Positions 44,773-53,577 of a DNA stretch of 64,000 nt are shown here, piece after piece. A model generated the notes under the pieces. It was not told the origin of the DNA. It saw only the letters and a program-made list of their open reading frames with translations, and ran no database searches. Positions within the stretch are counted from its first letter, which is position 1; every line of letters starts with the position of its first letter. Both the position numbers and the translations under genes were made by a program. This DNA is from an uncultured Bacteroidales bacterium (GTDB lineage: Bacteria > Bacteroidota > Bacteroidia > Bacteroidales > UBA932): the NCBI GenBank assembly GCA_944326305.1, contig CALVDL010000002.1, forward strand, positions 120,140-184,139, written 5' to 3'.

Positions 44773-45744
44773 ATGATCATAACTCTGACAGGATTCATGG
44801 GATGCGGGAAAAGCAGCGTGGGGAAGGCACTCTCCACGCTGCTTTCCTGCCCTTTCACGGACCTGGACAAATTCATTGAAGCCAAGGCAGGGAAAAGCAT
44901 TCCGGACATATTCAGGACAGCGGGCGAGGACGCCTTCCGGAGAATGGAGCTGGATGCCCTGGAAGAGATTACAGCGCTCTCCGAGGGAGAGGACAGGATA
45001 TCTGTCCTCTCCCTCGGAGGCGGGACACTCACCGTCCCGGGATGCATAGACCTGATAAAGGCCAGGACATTATGCATCTATCTCAGGGCAGGCATTGACA
45101 CGCTCGTCGCCAACCTTGAAAAAGACCATGAGGACAGGCCCATGCTCAATACTCCGGAGACAGGACAGGAAGCCCTGCGCAGAAGGATTGAAACTCTGAT
45201 GGAGCGCAGAAGGAAGGCGTATGAAGAAACAGCAGGGACTGTCATAGACATCGACGGGAAACGCTATGTTGATGTAGCCCGGGAGATTGCCGAAAGGCTT
45301 GACCTGTTGCCGCCTCATCACGGGACTGCCGGGAACGGGCAACGGAAAAGGACAGTATGGGACCCCCTCCGGAAAAAGGAGGTCGCATTGACACCAGAAG
45401 AAGCGGTAAGGCAGTGGTGCATCAGCGAACTGCTCCACGGACAGATGAAAATCCCGGTGCACATGATGATGAGCGAAACAGGGTTCAAGCTCGGAGGGAA
45501 ACAGTTCAGGGCAGACATCCTTGTATACGACAGGGAGGCAAAGCCGCTGGCGGTCGTGGAGTGCAAGCGGCCTGAAACCAGCCTGGACCGCAAGGTCCTG
45601 GAGCAGGCGGTAAGATACAATATGGTATTGTCCGTCAAATACATCATCATCACCAACGGTACCCGGACAGTCATTTTCCGAAAGGGCCCCGGAGGATACA
45701 TGCCGGAGCAGTCGGCCCCGGATTATGAAGAAATGCTGAAATAA
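44773..45744 (+). CDS. Shikimate kinase fused to a type I restriction HsdR_N domain
   Basis: A 323-residue two-domain protein. Residues 1-177 are a complete shikimate kinase (aromatic amino-acid pathway): P-loop GFMGCGKS (7-14), substrate Asp30 and Asp32, the GGG at 82-84, the lid Arg122 and the RRRKAY segment ending at Tyr150. After a short linker, residues 193-323 match the HsdR_N (HSDR_N_2) domain seen alone in Bacteroidota: DPLRKKEVALTPEEAVRQW, FRADILVYD (Asp248) and VVECKRPE (Glu263, Lys265), a complete PD-(D/E)xK nuclease core. No hsdM or hsdS lies nearby. The frame is continuous across the joint, so the fusion is real in this assembly. ATG at 44773. Confidence 0.9.
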   Translation: MIITLTGFMGCGKSSVGKALSTLLSCPFTDLDKFIEAKAGKSIPDIFRTAGEDAFRRMELDALEEITALSEGEDRISVLSLGGGTLTVPGCIDLIKARTLCIYLRAGIDTLVANLEKDHEDRPMLNTPETGQEALRRRIETLMERRRKAYEETAGTVIDIDGKRYVDVAREIAERLDLLPPHHGTAGNGQRKRTVWDPLRKKEVALTPEEAVRQWCISELLHGQMKIPVHMMMSETGFKLGGKQFRADILVYDREAKPLAVVECKRPETSLDRKVLEQAVRYNMVLSVKYIIITNGTRTVIFRKGPGGYMPEQSAPDYEEMLK

Positions 45745-45749
45745 ACTGC

Positions 45750-45757
45750 TAAATTTG
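45750..45757 (+). promoter_or_regulatory. -7 box before the nucleotidyltransferase gene
   Basis: TAAATTTG followed by CACCCGG, the same downstream sequence as at the rsmA promoter, 35 bases before the ATG. No clear -33 box. Confidence 0.45.
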
Positions 45758-45791
45758 CACCCGGATTCAAGTTTAAACCCGGAACAGGAAT

Positions 45792-47303
45792 ATGAGCACC
45801 ATCACAGAAGGATTTCTCGACCACAAAATATTCAACATTGTATCGCAGGCAGCGGAAAAACTCGGAGTCAGGGCATTCGTCATCGGAGGCTATGTAAGGG
45901 ACTGCTTCCTCGGGCGGCCCTGCAAAGACATAGACATTGTAGCGGAGGGCAGCGGCATTGAACTGGCACAGGCTGTCGGGGAGGCCGTAAAGAGCAATGT
46001 ATCAGTATTCAGGAATTTCGGTACGGCAATGCTGAAATACCACGGGATGGAAGTCGAATTCGTGGGGGCCAGGAAAGAATCCTACCGGAGGGACTCGCGC
46101 AAGCCTATTGTCGAGGACGGTACACTCGAGGACGACCAGCTCAGACGCGACTTCACGATAAACGCCATGGCTCTGAGCCTGCAGAAAGAGGACTTCGGGG
46201 CACTGGTGGACCCGTTCGGAGGCATACGGGACCTGGCCGCCGGCATAATACGCACACCGCTCGACCCCGACACGACATACAGCGACGACCCTTTGAGGAT
46301 GATAAGGGCGATACGGTTCGCGACAAAGCTCACGGACGGGGAAAGGGTATTCAGGGTTGTCCCCGAATCACTGGAATCCATCAGGAGGAACAGGGAGAGG
46401 ATGTCGATATTGTCAAAGGAGAGGATCACTGAAGAGCTGAACAAGATCCTCGTATGCAGGAAACCGTCAATCGGATTCCGTCTCCTGGACGAGACCGGCC
46501 TTCTGGAATACATCCTGCCGCAGCTGACAAAGCTCAAGGGTGTTGAGACCGTCGAAGGCAAGGGCCACAAGGAAAACTTCAGCCATACGCTCGAAGTCGT
46601 GGACAATGTTGCAGCATACGAGACGGAGATGATTGCCGGGGGGAAGCTGTTCAACTATGACTACGAGGACGGGGCGGAAGTCCAGAGGCCGCGGACGGAA
46701 CCCTACCTGTGGCTCCGGTGGGCGGCCCTGCTGCACGACATCGCCAAGCCTGCCACCAAAAGGTACTCGCCGCAGACAGGCTGGACCTTCCACGGGCACG
46801 AGGTGGTCGGGGCAAGGATGATACCCAAGCTGTTCCAGCAGATGAAACTGCCCCTGAACGAGAAGATGAAATACGTGCAGAAGCTCGTGAACCTGCACCT
46901 CAGGCCTATTGCATTAGTGACAGAGGAGGTGACTGATTCGGCTGTCAGGCGTCTGCTTTTCGATGCGGGGAACGACATAGACGACCTCATGCTGCTGTGC
47001 AATGCGGACATCACCTCCAAGAACATGAAGAAAGTCGAGCGGCTCAGGCAGAATTTCGAGCTGGTCAGGCAGAAACTCGCCGACGTGGAGGCGAAGGACG
47101 CCATAAGGAACTTCAAGAACCCGATAACCGGCGAGCACATAATGCAGGTCTACGGAATACCGCCTTGCCGAGAAATAGGCATCATCAAGGAATACGTGAA
47201 GAACGCCATCCTCGACGGGGTCATTGAGAACCGCATGGATGAAGCAGAAAGACTCATGAAAGAAAAGGCGGCAGAACTCGGTTTCACAGAAAAGATCCAA
47301 TAA
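45792..47303 (+). CDS. CCA-adding-type tRNA nucleotidyltransferase with HD domain
   Basis: A 503-residue class II nucleotidyltransferase of the CCA-adding/poly(A) polymerase superfamily. The catalytic head shows GGYVRDCFLGRPCKDIDIVAEG and RRDFTINAMALSL; the neck and body follow (RMIRAIRFATKL, RERMSILSKERI). The C-terminal half is an HD phosphohydrolase domain: FSHTLEVVDNV and LLHDIAKPATKRY, with HGHE. Since the tRNA-Leu in this window does not encode its CCA end, an enzyme of this kind is needed to complete tRNAs. Which reaction the HD domain performs (2'-phosphatase or cyclic phosphodiesterase) is not known here. Confidence 0.93.
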   Translation: MSTITEGFLDHKIFNIVSQAAEKLGVRAFVIGGYVRDCFLGRPCKDIDIVAEGSGIELAQAVGEAVKSNVSVFRNFGTAMLKYHGMEVEFVGARKESYRRDSRKPIVEDGTLEDDQLRRDFTINAMALSLQKEDFGALVDPFGGIRDLAAGIIRTPLDPDTTYSDDPLRMIRAIRFATKLTDGERVFRVVPESLESIRRNRERMSILSKERITEELNKILVCRKPSIGFRLLDETGLLEYILPQLTKLKGVETVEGKGHKENFSHTLEVVDNVAAYETEMIAGGKLFNYDYEDGAEVQRPRTEPYLWLRWAALLHDIAKPATKRYSPQTGWTFHGHEVVGARMIPKLFQQMKLPLNEKMKYVQKLVNLHLRPIALVTEEVTDSAVRRLLFDAGNDIDDLMLLCNADITSKNMKKVERLRQNFELVRQKLADVEAKDAIRNFKNPITGEHIMQVYGIPPCREIGIIKEYVKNAILDGVIENRMDEAERLMKEKAAELGFTEKIQ

Positions 47304-47313
47304 GCCAGACCGT

Positions 47314-48402
47314 ATGTCCTCCATAGACAAATACATAGAATACATCTCCTCTGTACGGAGATATTCAAAGCGGACGCAGGAAATCTATTCCAGTGTCCTG
47401 GAGGATTTTGCCGGATACGCCGTACAGGAGGCCGGAAACTGTGGAGAAATCACTGATGCAGAGCTCAAAGAGGCACTCACCCCGCTGGTTATCAGAGGCT
47501 ATATAGTGGAGCTCCTCGAAACGAGGAAGATGAGCCCGCGTACAGTCAACCTGCATATCTCCGTACTGAGCGGATTCTGCGGATTCCTGATGAAAAGAGG
47601 ACTGCTGACATCAAACCCAGCCAGGTCGGTCCCGCGCCCGAAACAGGAGAAGAGGCTGCCGGTGTTCTACAGGAAAGACGCCATGGCAGGATATTTCGCC
47701 AATAGCAGTATCTTTGCAGGAGAGGACATAGACCCGTCCCCGGAAGATTTCATGAGGCGGTATGCCGAATCCAGGTCCAGGCCGGGCTACAGGCCCGAGG
47801 GCGACCCCGTATATATAGAGATGTCGCGGCTTTCCGGGAAACCGGAAAGATTCTCCGCATGGCTTTTCGAAAAACGGCTTAAAAGGGCCATCCTGTCCAC
47901 GCTCTATTCCACCGGGATACGCCGGGCGGAGCTTGTGTCGCTGAAGCGGGGAAGCATGGATTTCAGCAGACGCATTATGAAAGTCACCGGCAAGGGGGAC
48001 AAAACACGAGAAATTCCGCTCGTACCTTCGCTTTGTAAAGAAATTTCATTATATTTACAAGCAGTTGAGGCAACCGGATGTGGGAAACTGGAACAGGCCT
48101 CACCGCTGTTCGTCACATCAAGGGGCAGAAGCATCTACCCTGAATATGTGGACAGGGCGGTCAAAAGCGAACTTGGAGAAGCGGAAGGGTTCACGGCAAG
48201 GAAATCCCCGCATGTCCTGCGGCACACACTGGCGACAGAACTGCTTGAGGACGGGGCTGACCTTAATTCAATAAAAGAGCTCCTCGGACATTCCTCGCTC
48301 GCAGCCACCCAGGTATATACCCACAACTCGATCGCCAAACTCAAGAAAGTTTATGAAACTGCCCACCCACGGGCAAAAAGCGGAGGTAAACATGGAGATT
48401 AG
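47314..48402 (+). CDS. Xer-type tyrosine recombinase
   Basis: A 362-residue tyrosine recombinase of the XerC/XerD group, which resolves chromosome dimers at dif. The N-terminal SAM-like domain covers 1-105; the catalytic domain has Arg in STGIRRAELVSLK, the HxxR box in SPHVLRHTLATELL, His in LLGHSSLAATQVYTH and the Tyr in that same segment. Residues about 125-170 (between FYRKDAMAGYF and LKRAILSTLY) form an extra segment of roughly 45 residues absent from ordinary Xer proteins. Its 3' end overlaps the hpf start by 11 bases, so it may be co-expressed with a stationary-phase gene. No dif-like site was recognised. Confidence 0.9.
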   Translation: MSSIDKYIEYISSVRRYSKRTQEIYSSVLEDFAGYAVQEAGNCGEITDAELKEALTPLVIRGYIVELLETRKMSPRTVNLHISVLSGFCGFLMKRGLLTSNPARSVPRPKQEKRLPVFYRKDAMAGYFANSSIFAGEDIDPSPEDFMRRYAESRSRPGYRPEGDPVYIEMSRLSGKPERFSAWLFEKRLKRAILSTLYSTGIRRAELVSLKRGSMDFSRRIMKVTGKGDKTREIPLVPSLCKEISLYLQAVEATGCGKLEQASPLFVTSRGRSIYPEYVDRAVKSELGEAEGFTARKSPHVLRHTLATELLEDGADLNSIKELLGHSSLAATQVYTHNSIAKLKKVYETAHPRAKSGGKHGD

Positions 48403-48682
48403 AATTCAATCCATCAAGTTCAACGCAGACCAGAAACTCCTTGACTTCGTAGAGAAGAAAGTCTCGAAGCTGGAGAAGTTCCACGACGGAATCATTGGAG
48501 TAGATGTGGCTCTTTCATTACTGGCGGAACACCAGAACAAGAACGTAAAGGTACATGTGCAGATTCCTGGCAATGACCTGGTAATCGAAAGGAACGCAAA
48601 GACATTCGAGGACGCATTGGTAGACTGTGTGGATATCCTCAAAGACAAACTGGTAAGGGCAAAGGAGAAAAGGAACAGTTAA
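48392..48682 (+). CDS. hpf: Ribosome hibernation-promoting factor
   Basis: A 96-residue short-form HPF/RaiA protein that binds the decoding centre of idle ribosomes. Family features: EIRIQSIKFNADQKLLDFVEKKVSKLEKF at the start, ISL-type beta strands (VDVALSLLAEHQNKNVKVHVQI) and a C-terminal helix, with no long-form dimerisation domain. The ATG at 48392 was chosen because a good Shine-Dalgarno GGAGG lies 7 bases upstream, which is unusual in this phylum, and because the longer frame is the end of the recombinase gene read in another frame. Confidence 0.95.
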   Translation: MEIRIQSIKFNADQKLLDFVEKKVSKLEKFHDGIIGVDVALSLLAEHQNKNVKVHVQIPGNDLVIERNAKTFEDALVDCVDILKDKLVRAKEKRNS

Positions 48683-48702
48683 AATACGGATATAAAACAT
48701 GA

Positions 48703-48738
48703 AAGCGGGCGGACCGGTAATTGCAGGTCCGCCCGCTT
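48703..48738. terminator. Terminator between hpf and the dehydrogenase
   Basis: AAGCGGGCGGACC (48703-48715) pairs perfectly with GGTCCGCCCGCTT (48726-48738); A and T flank both sides, so it can serve both convergent genes. Confidence 0.85.
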
Positions 48739-48757
48739 ATTGTATATGCCGGACAGT

Positions 48758-49687
48758 CTACCATCCGGCCGCGATATTTTCCGCTATCTTCTCCACAAGA
48801 CGCTCCCGGGCCTCCACCGAAGCCCATGCAATATGCGGGGACAGTATCAGGCGATCCTTATGCACTGCCTTCATAAGAGGGCTGTCTCCAGGAAGGGGCT
48901 CGGAAGTGAAAACATCCAGGGCGGCGCCTGCAATCCACCCGTTGTCAACGGCGTCAGCCAGGGCCTGCTCATCCACAATCCCGCCCCTGCCCATGTTCAC
49001 AATGACAGCTGAAGGCTTCATCATACGGAGCTGTTCCATGCCTATCAGACCTGCTGTACGGGAATTATAAGGCGCATGTATGGAAACAATGTCGGACTCC
49101 GACATCAGCTTCTCAAGCGATATGCTTGGATAGTCCGTATTGTGCGATGTGCCGGAAGTCGAAAAGTAGCTGACCTTCATCCCGAAGGCATCCGCCACTT
49201 TTGCCACCCTGGTGCCGATGTTGCCCATGCCGACAATCCCCATCCTCTTGCCGGCAAGCTCATGGTACGGTACGGAAACATCAGTGAAAAGCCCGCTGCG
49301 GCTGTATTTACCGGACTTTACGCTGTTGTCAAAATACGCGCTTCTCCCCACTAGCGCAAGGATATGCATGAACGTGGTCTGCACCACTGAATCCGTAGAG
49401 TATCCGGCCACGTTCCTGACCGGGATGCCCTTGGACGCAGCGTATTCAAGGTCAATGTTGTTCACCCCGGTGGCCGCCTCGCATATCAGCTTCAGAGACG
49501 GAGCTGCGTCAATCAGCTCAGGGGTGACCTTCACTTTATTGACAATGAGCACTTCACAGTCCCGGACACGCTCCAGCGCCTCCTGCGGAGCAGATGTGCC
49601 ATAGCAGACAAGCTGCCCGAGTTCCTGTATAGGGGCTAATGAAATGTCGCTTCCGACAGTGGCCGCATCGAGAAAAACTATCTTCAT
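48758..49687 (-). CDS. D-2-hydroxyacid dehydrogenase
   Basis: A 309-residue NAD(P)-dependent dehydrogenase of the D-isomer-specific family (glycerate, hydroxypyruvate or glyoxylate reductases and relatives). The nucleotide-binding loop is GIVGMGNIGTRVAKVADAFG, the catalytic Arg lies in NMGRGGIVDEQAL, the Glu in VFTSEPLP and the His in LSPHIAWAS. Physiological substrate not assignable. The ATG at 49687 replaces a TTG at 49693. It stands alone, convergent with hpf. Confidence 0.92.
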   Translation of the reverse strand: MKIVFLDAATVGSDISLAPIQELGQLVCYGTSAPQEALERVRDCEVLIVNKVKVTPELIDAAPSLKLICEAATGVNNIDLEYAASKGIPVRNVAGYSTDSVVQTTFMHILALVGRSAYFDNSVKSGKYSRSGLFTDVSVPYHELAGKRMGIVGMGNIGTRVAKVADAFGMKVSYFSTSGTSHNTDYPSISLEKLMSESDIVSIHAPYNSRTAGLIGMEQLRMMKPSAVIVNMGRGGIVDEQALADAVDNGWIAGAALDVFTSEPLPGDSPLMKAVHKDRLILSPHIAWASVEARERLVEKIAENIAAGW

Positions 49688-49809
49688 CTTCAATGGAAAT
49701 TATACCGAAAAATCAAATACTGGTGCAATCAGAATATCATCATCCGGGAAGGCCCGCTTCCTGAAAAGTAAAAGAGGATGGACCTGCTTCAGGAACATCC
49801 TCTTAAACG

Positions 49810-49893
49810 TGCGCAGGATCAGAGTCGAACTGACACGCCATTTCTGGCACTACCTCCTGAGAGTAGCGCGTCTACCAATTTCGCCACCTGCGC
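49810..49893 (-). tRNA. tRNA-Leu (anticodon CAG)
   Basis: On the minus strand the acceptor GCGCAGG pairs with CCTGCGC. The anticodon stem CTACT/GGTAG holds the loop CTCAGGA with anticodon CAG, the D-arm contains GGTAGACGC, the TTCGA T-loop is present and there is a long variable arm, as expected of a class II leucine tRNA. The discriminator is A and CCA is not encoded, so the 3' end must be added enzymatically. Confidence 0.95.
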
Positions 49894-49945
49894 CTCAAAA
49901 GTGGTGCAAAGATATAAAAGGTTTTTGAATTACGAACTATTTTTT

Positions 49946-50716
49946 TCAAATTATTACATCAAAGGAAATCGTGGTCTCCCAGTCATTGACTCTGAAAACA
50001 ATGTCCGCCTTGGCATAATCTATTTCTACCTCAATATCTTCCAGGTCCTCTGCAGACCAGTCATAGCCGCTTTGGATGATATATTCACCAAGGGCGAATT
50101 CCCGGAGAATGTCATTGGCCTCGGCAATCCTCAGGATCAGGGAAGAGTCATACTGCCGCGGTATGTTGACGCTGCACATCCCGTCCCTGTCCGGCACAGG
50201 CGAGTATTCGAATCCGCCGCGGACTATCTCTCCCGTGCCATAATATCCACACGCATTGCCCATGACTGTAAGCGAGTACGGATAGTCGCCCCCGGATTTG
50301 AGATCTATAGTGACCTTGCAGTAGGACTTGTGCAGTCCGGCTGTAAGGTACACTGCCTCCGCATCGGTATCAAGTACTTCCGTCTGCAGATAAAGCTCGG
50401 GGAACTGCTCTCCCCTTCCGACCGTAAAACCGGTACCGTCATGTATGCTGTCCGGCCAGCCGCTGAAGATGTCTATGACCGTAGAGACACGCCGGACACG
50501 GAATGTATAGGGCTCGCCATATCTGGCGGACGGGATTTCGTCATCCAGGACCAAAGTCCCGTCCGTCAGCGCGAGTATGCCTGAATTCACGTGCAAGGTA
50601 GAGTCTATCCCGGAGAAATCCACAATTACGGTACAAGGGCACTGCGTCCTGTCCTCCTTTATGGAACATCCGGCCAGCATCATGACCATGATTGCATGGA
50701 ATAGGGCTTTCTTCAT
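49946..50716 (-). CDS. FimB/Mfa2-type fimbrial anchor lipoprotein
   Basis: A 256-residue lipoprotein, last gene of the fimbrial operon. The lipobox ends in LAGCS (Cys17). The mature part begins EDRTQCPCTVIVDFSG, characteristic of the FimB/Mfa2 family, and forms two transthyretin-like domains. In Porphyromonas such proteins anchor the fimbrial rod in the outer membrane and set its length. It follows the major subunit gene after 3 bases. Confidence 0.88.
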   Translation of the reverse strand: MKKALFHAIMVMMLAGCSIKEDRTQCPCTVIVDFSGIDSTLHVNSGILALTDGTLVLDDEIPSARYGEPYTFRVRRVSTVIDIFSGWPDSIHDGTGFTVGRGEQFPELYLQTEVLDTDAEAVYLTAGLHKSYCKVTIDLKSGGDYPYSLTVMGNACGYYGTGEIVRGGFEYSPVPDRDGMCSVNIPRQYDSSLILRIAEANDILREFALGEYIIQSGYDWSAEDLEDIEVEIDYAKADIVFRVNDWETTISFDVII

Positions 50717-50719
50717 ATA

Positions 50720-51733
50720 TCAGATGGTGACACTTGAATCGGAGCCGTCCTGCCAAGGGTTGACGGTAACGGTGAATGAAGCCTCGTTGTAGGTGATGGG
50801 AGTATCCGGACTGTCTGAACCAATATGCGTAATCACCAGTTCCGATATATTGTACGTATGGTTGTTCTTTATGCCGGGTATGGAAATCGGGTAGTAACAC
50901 AGCCTGCCATCTATGGAAACCTCTACCACAAGCCTTGTATATCTTGCCGTACCTGTCTGGGAATCCGTTGCCGTCGGATTCGGATAGCAGTAGAAATAGT
51001 GGGCGACCGTATACGGAGCGGAAGGCGATGCCGTTGCTGAAGACAGCTCCTTACTGTTCAGAAGGGCCGGAAGGTCGCCGTCCCCCTTGCAGGCTCCGGT
51101 ATTGTACCATACGGTTGGGGCGAAGGCATCCGCCTTGACGGATTTAATGTCATAAGATGTATCCCCGTACTTCATGTTCCCGGCGGCATTCACCAGGTAG
51201 ATGCGCCTTATCTGGATAGATGAGCCGGCATACTGCGGCAGGTCGAGCCTGTTGGTGATCTTCTGTATCGACACCCTGGCAACCATCCTGGTCACCGGGA
51301 TGGTGATTGTGCCGGACGAGGCAGACACCTCACGGGATACTGTGCCGTACATGACGAAAGAACCGGGGGAATTTTCCTTGAGGTCGGATATCCTGGCGTC
51401 AAGCTCGGCCTTGGTGCGGGCGTCCCTGATATCCGGCGCATTCGCCAGGGCTACGATTACCTTCGGTCCAGAAGTACACTGTGTGACTACCTTGCTGGAC
51501 ATCGCCTTGCCGTAGGCCTCCAGTCCGCCGTTGCTGCGGAACACATAGATCTGCAGGGAGTTGACTTTTGTCTCATCCGGTGCTGGAGATGCCTTTACAG
51601 CAGGCTGCGGGATAGAGATTTCGATAGGGAATACCTCCTGCCATGAACTATCCGGTGCAATATTCTCTTTTGAACATCCTGAAGCGGCAGCCAGCAGGAG
51701 AAAAGCTGCAATAAAAAGTCTGATTTTTTCCAT
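50720..51733 (-). CDS. FimA-type major fimbrial subunit (lipoprotein precursor)
   Basis: A 337-residue FimA/Mfa1-family precursor. A lipoprotein signal ends in AAASGCS (Cys20). The fimbrillin N-domain begins near TKVNSLQIYVFRSNGG with PKVIVALANAP, corresponding to the KLTVMVY and LVVMANTG strands of Porphyromonas FimA, and the C-terminal strand region is YNEASFTVTVNPW. FimA-type precursors are cleaved after an Arg to expose the polymerisation groove; between the lipid Cys and the first fimbrillin strand this protein has Lys but no Arg. The ATG at 51733 is preferred, 7 bases past the upstream stop; 51748 is the alternative. Confidence 0.85.
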   Translation of the reverse strand: MEKIRLFIAAFLLLAAASGCSKENIAPDSSWQEVFPIEISIPQPAVKASPAPDETKVNSLQIYVFRSNGGLEAYGKAMSSKVVTQCTSGPKVIVALANAPDIRDARTKAELDARISDLKENSPGSFVMYGTVSREVSASSGTITIPVTRMVARVSIQKITNRLDLPQYAGSSIQIRRIYLVNAAGNMKYGDTSYDIKSVKADAFAPTVWYNTGACKGDGDLPALLNSKELSSATASPSAPYTVAHYFYCYPNPTATDSQTGTARYTRLVVEVSIDGRLCYYPISIPGIKNNHTYNISELVITHIGSDSPDTPITYNEASFTVTVNPWQDGSDSSVTI

Positions 51734-51740
51734 TACTGTA

Positions 51741-53576
51741 TCATTCATATTTTAAAGTAAACATTTGAATTTCCGGATCCAGCCTGCCGCGGTGCAGCAT
51801 CGACGGATCCATTTCTATACATTTGTCGAAAATTTCCGAGGCTTCATCCTCCCTGCCCAGCCTCGACAGGGCGACGGCTTTCAGGTACAGGCCGCACGGC
51901 TGCAGGTCGCCGAGTTCATCGAGCACCTCGAGAGCCTTGGTGTCATATCCGGAAGACAGGTACGCAAGGGCGGAGTTGTAGTCCCTGTATCCGCCGAGCT
52001 TCTCCACCGCCGCAGGATAGTCCAGGGCGACAAGCGCCTCTACACCCGCCATATACGCCGAATCAAGTTCGGAAGTATAGACAGTGTCCCTGGCCATATC
52101 CTTCCTGTGCAGATAGAAATCGAGCCTGACTGTCCGGAGCCGCGGATACACTTTTTCCCTGAAGTACCTGTACTCCGGCAGGCTGCGCAGTTCGGCCTCT
52201 GCGATGTCGGGGTCCTGTGCATACGGCAGGGAAAGTATCCGGCCCCGGGACTCGTCCGACACATGCGGGTCCGCAGACACCATGGCGATGAACAGCTTCC
52301 AGTTCTCTGGCACGGAAGCGGTCTTCAGGATGCTCCCTGCCCCCTTGCAGGAGCTTTCCGACAGGAGCGACATGACCGTCTCGGCCCTGCGGGAAGCCAG
52401 GGAAGAATTGTACCGGTAGCTGCCCTCCAGGGAGCATGATGCAGTCACCACTACGGAATCGGCCTCGTAGCCGCTCATGCCGAGCATGGCCTCCATGCTT
52501 CCGCGTATCCTGGCAAGTTCCGGGGCATTTGTCCCGGCAAGGGTGTCCAGGACGGCAGACCCGCGCTCAAAATCCAGTACCGCATTCGTATAGTCATATA
52601 CATCGCGCTCCACCACCACGGACCTGTAATGAGGGGACAGGTCGGCCAGGGATGAAAGGGAGCTGACATAGAAATCGACCCTGCTCTTTCCTGGAAGGCT
52701 GTAGAGGAGCCTTCCGTCCTCGTATATCCCGCCGGAAAGCGTCACCGGTATCTTCTTGAGGCCAGGCCGGCTCTCCAGTGTCTGGGAATACCGGTAGCAC
52801 ACCTCCGCCCCTGAAGTTATCACAGTATCAAGGCGTATCCAGCCCTCCAGCCCGCCGGTGAGCCTCTCCAGCATCTCGTCAGACCTTTCTTCCCTCCTCC
52901 TGTTCCGTCTGGCAAGACCGTATCTGGTATAGTGCCGGAGCACCTCACGCTGGGTCACGCCGAACAGGTCTGACGCATCCGGATCCGACACGAAGGACGT
53001 ATCGTTCTTCATGGCGTATATCCGCGGGTAATTACGTTCTATGAAAATCTCCAGAGGCCGGAGCATCACGAATACGGAACTGTCCCTGATTATCGACGAG
53101 ACGAACTCCCTGTAGCGCTCATACCCCCTCATCTGCAGCGCCCTGTATCTGGAGCCAGTGACCAGGATAGGGTCCAGCTGCAGAGAATCCTCCCCTATGG
53201 CCACCTCCGGGAAAATCCTTAGCTGCCATCTCGAGGCCACAAGCCCGGAAGGGACGGTAACGTCAAACTCTATGGTCACCCTGCCGGCACGCTCCGCCAC
53301 GTTACGGAACCTGGCCACCACCCTTGATGCGTTTATTACATCGACAGCCACCATTTCCCCCGTCTCGGTATCCCTGACGGCATTCATTATAGCGGGCCCG
53401 TCCTGTTTCTCCGCAGGGGCCTCCTCCTCTGCAGCCACATGCACGGGAGTTTCCTCAAATGGAGGTATCGACACATCTACATCAGTCCCATCCCGGCTTA
53501 CCACCGCAAGCTGCCTGGAGCCTGTGCATGAGACGGACATGAACACCATCAATACTGCAAAGTATCTTCCCATCAT
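51741..53576 (-). CDS. DUF3868/OmpA-like fimbrial accessory protein
   Basis: A 611-residue lipoprotein (signal ending MSVSCTGS) with a DUF3868-type N-terminal beta domain, a central segment with OmpA-like features (LDFERGSAVLDTLAG and NSSLASRRAETVMSLL, where the family's RA motif lies) and C-terminal TPR-like helices (LAYLSSGYDTKALEVLDELG, LSRLGREDEASEIFDKCIEMDP). DUF3868 and DUF3575 proteins accompany fimbrial loci in Bacteroidales; a peptidoglycan- or envelope-linked assembly role is inferred. The ATG at 53576 begins 1 base after the previous stop codon; the longer frame was rejected because it runs into the upstream gene. Confidence 0.78.
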   Translation of the reverse strand: MMGRYFAVLMVFMSVSCTGSRQLAVVSRDGTDVDVSIPPFEETPVHVAAEEEAPAEKQDGPAIMNAVRDTETGEMVAVDVINASRVVARFRNVAERAGRVTIEFDVTVPSGLVASRWQLRIFPEVAIGEDSLQLDPILVTGSRYRALQMRGYERYREFVSSIIRDSSVFVMLRPLEIFIERNYPRIYAMKNDTSFVSDPDASDLFGVTQREVLRHYTRYGLARRNRRREERSDEMLERLTGGLEGWIRLDTVITSGAEVCYRYSQTLESRPGLKKIPVTLSGGIYEDGRLLYSLPGKSRVDFYVSSLSSLADLSPHYRSVVVERDVYDYTNAVLDFERGSAVLDTLAGTNAPELARIRGSMEAMLGMSGYEADSVVVTASCSLEGSYRYNSSLASRRAETVMSLLSESSCKGAGSILKTASVPENWKLFIAMVSADPHVSDESRGRILSLPYAQDPDIAEAELRSLPEYRYFREKVYPRLRTVRLDFYLHRKDMARDTVYTSELDSAYMAGVEALVALDYPAAVEKLGGYRDYNSALAYLSSGYDTKALEVLDELGDLQPCGLYLKAVALSRLGREDEASEIFDKCIEMDPSMLHRGRLDPEIQMFTLKYE

Positions 53577-53577
53577 T

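Noticed and set aside
44773..45744. Active type I restriction system
   Set aside because: Only the HsdR N-terminal domain is present, without helicase, methylase or specificity subunits.
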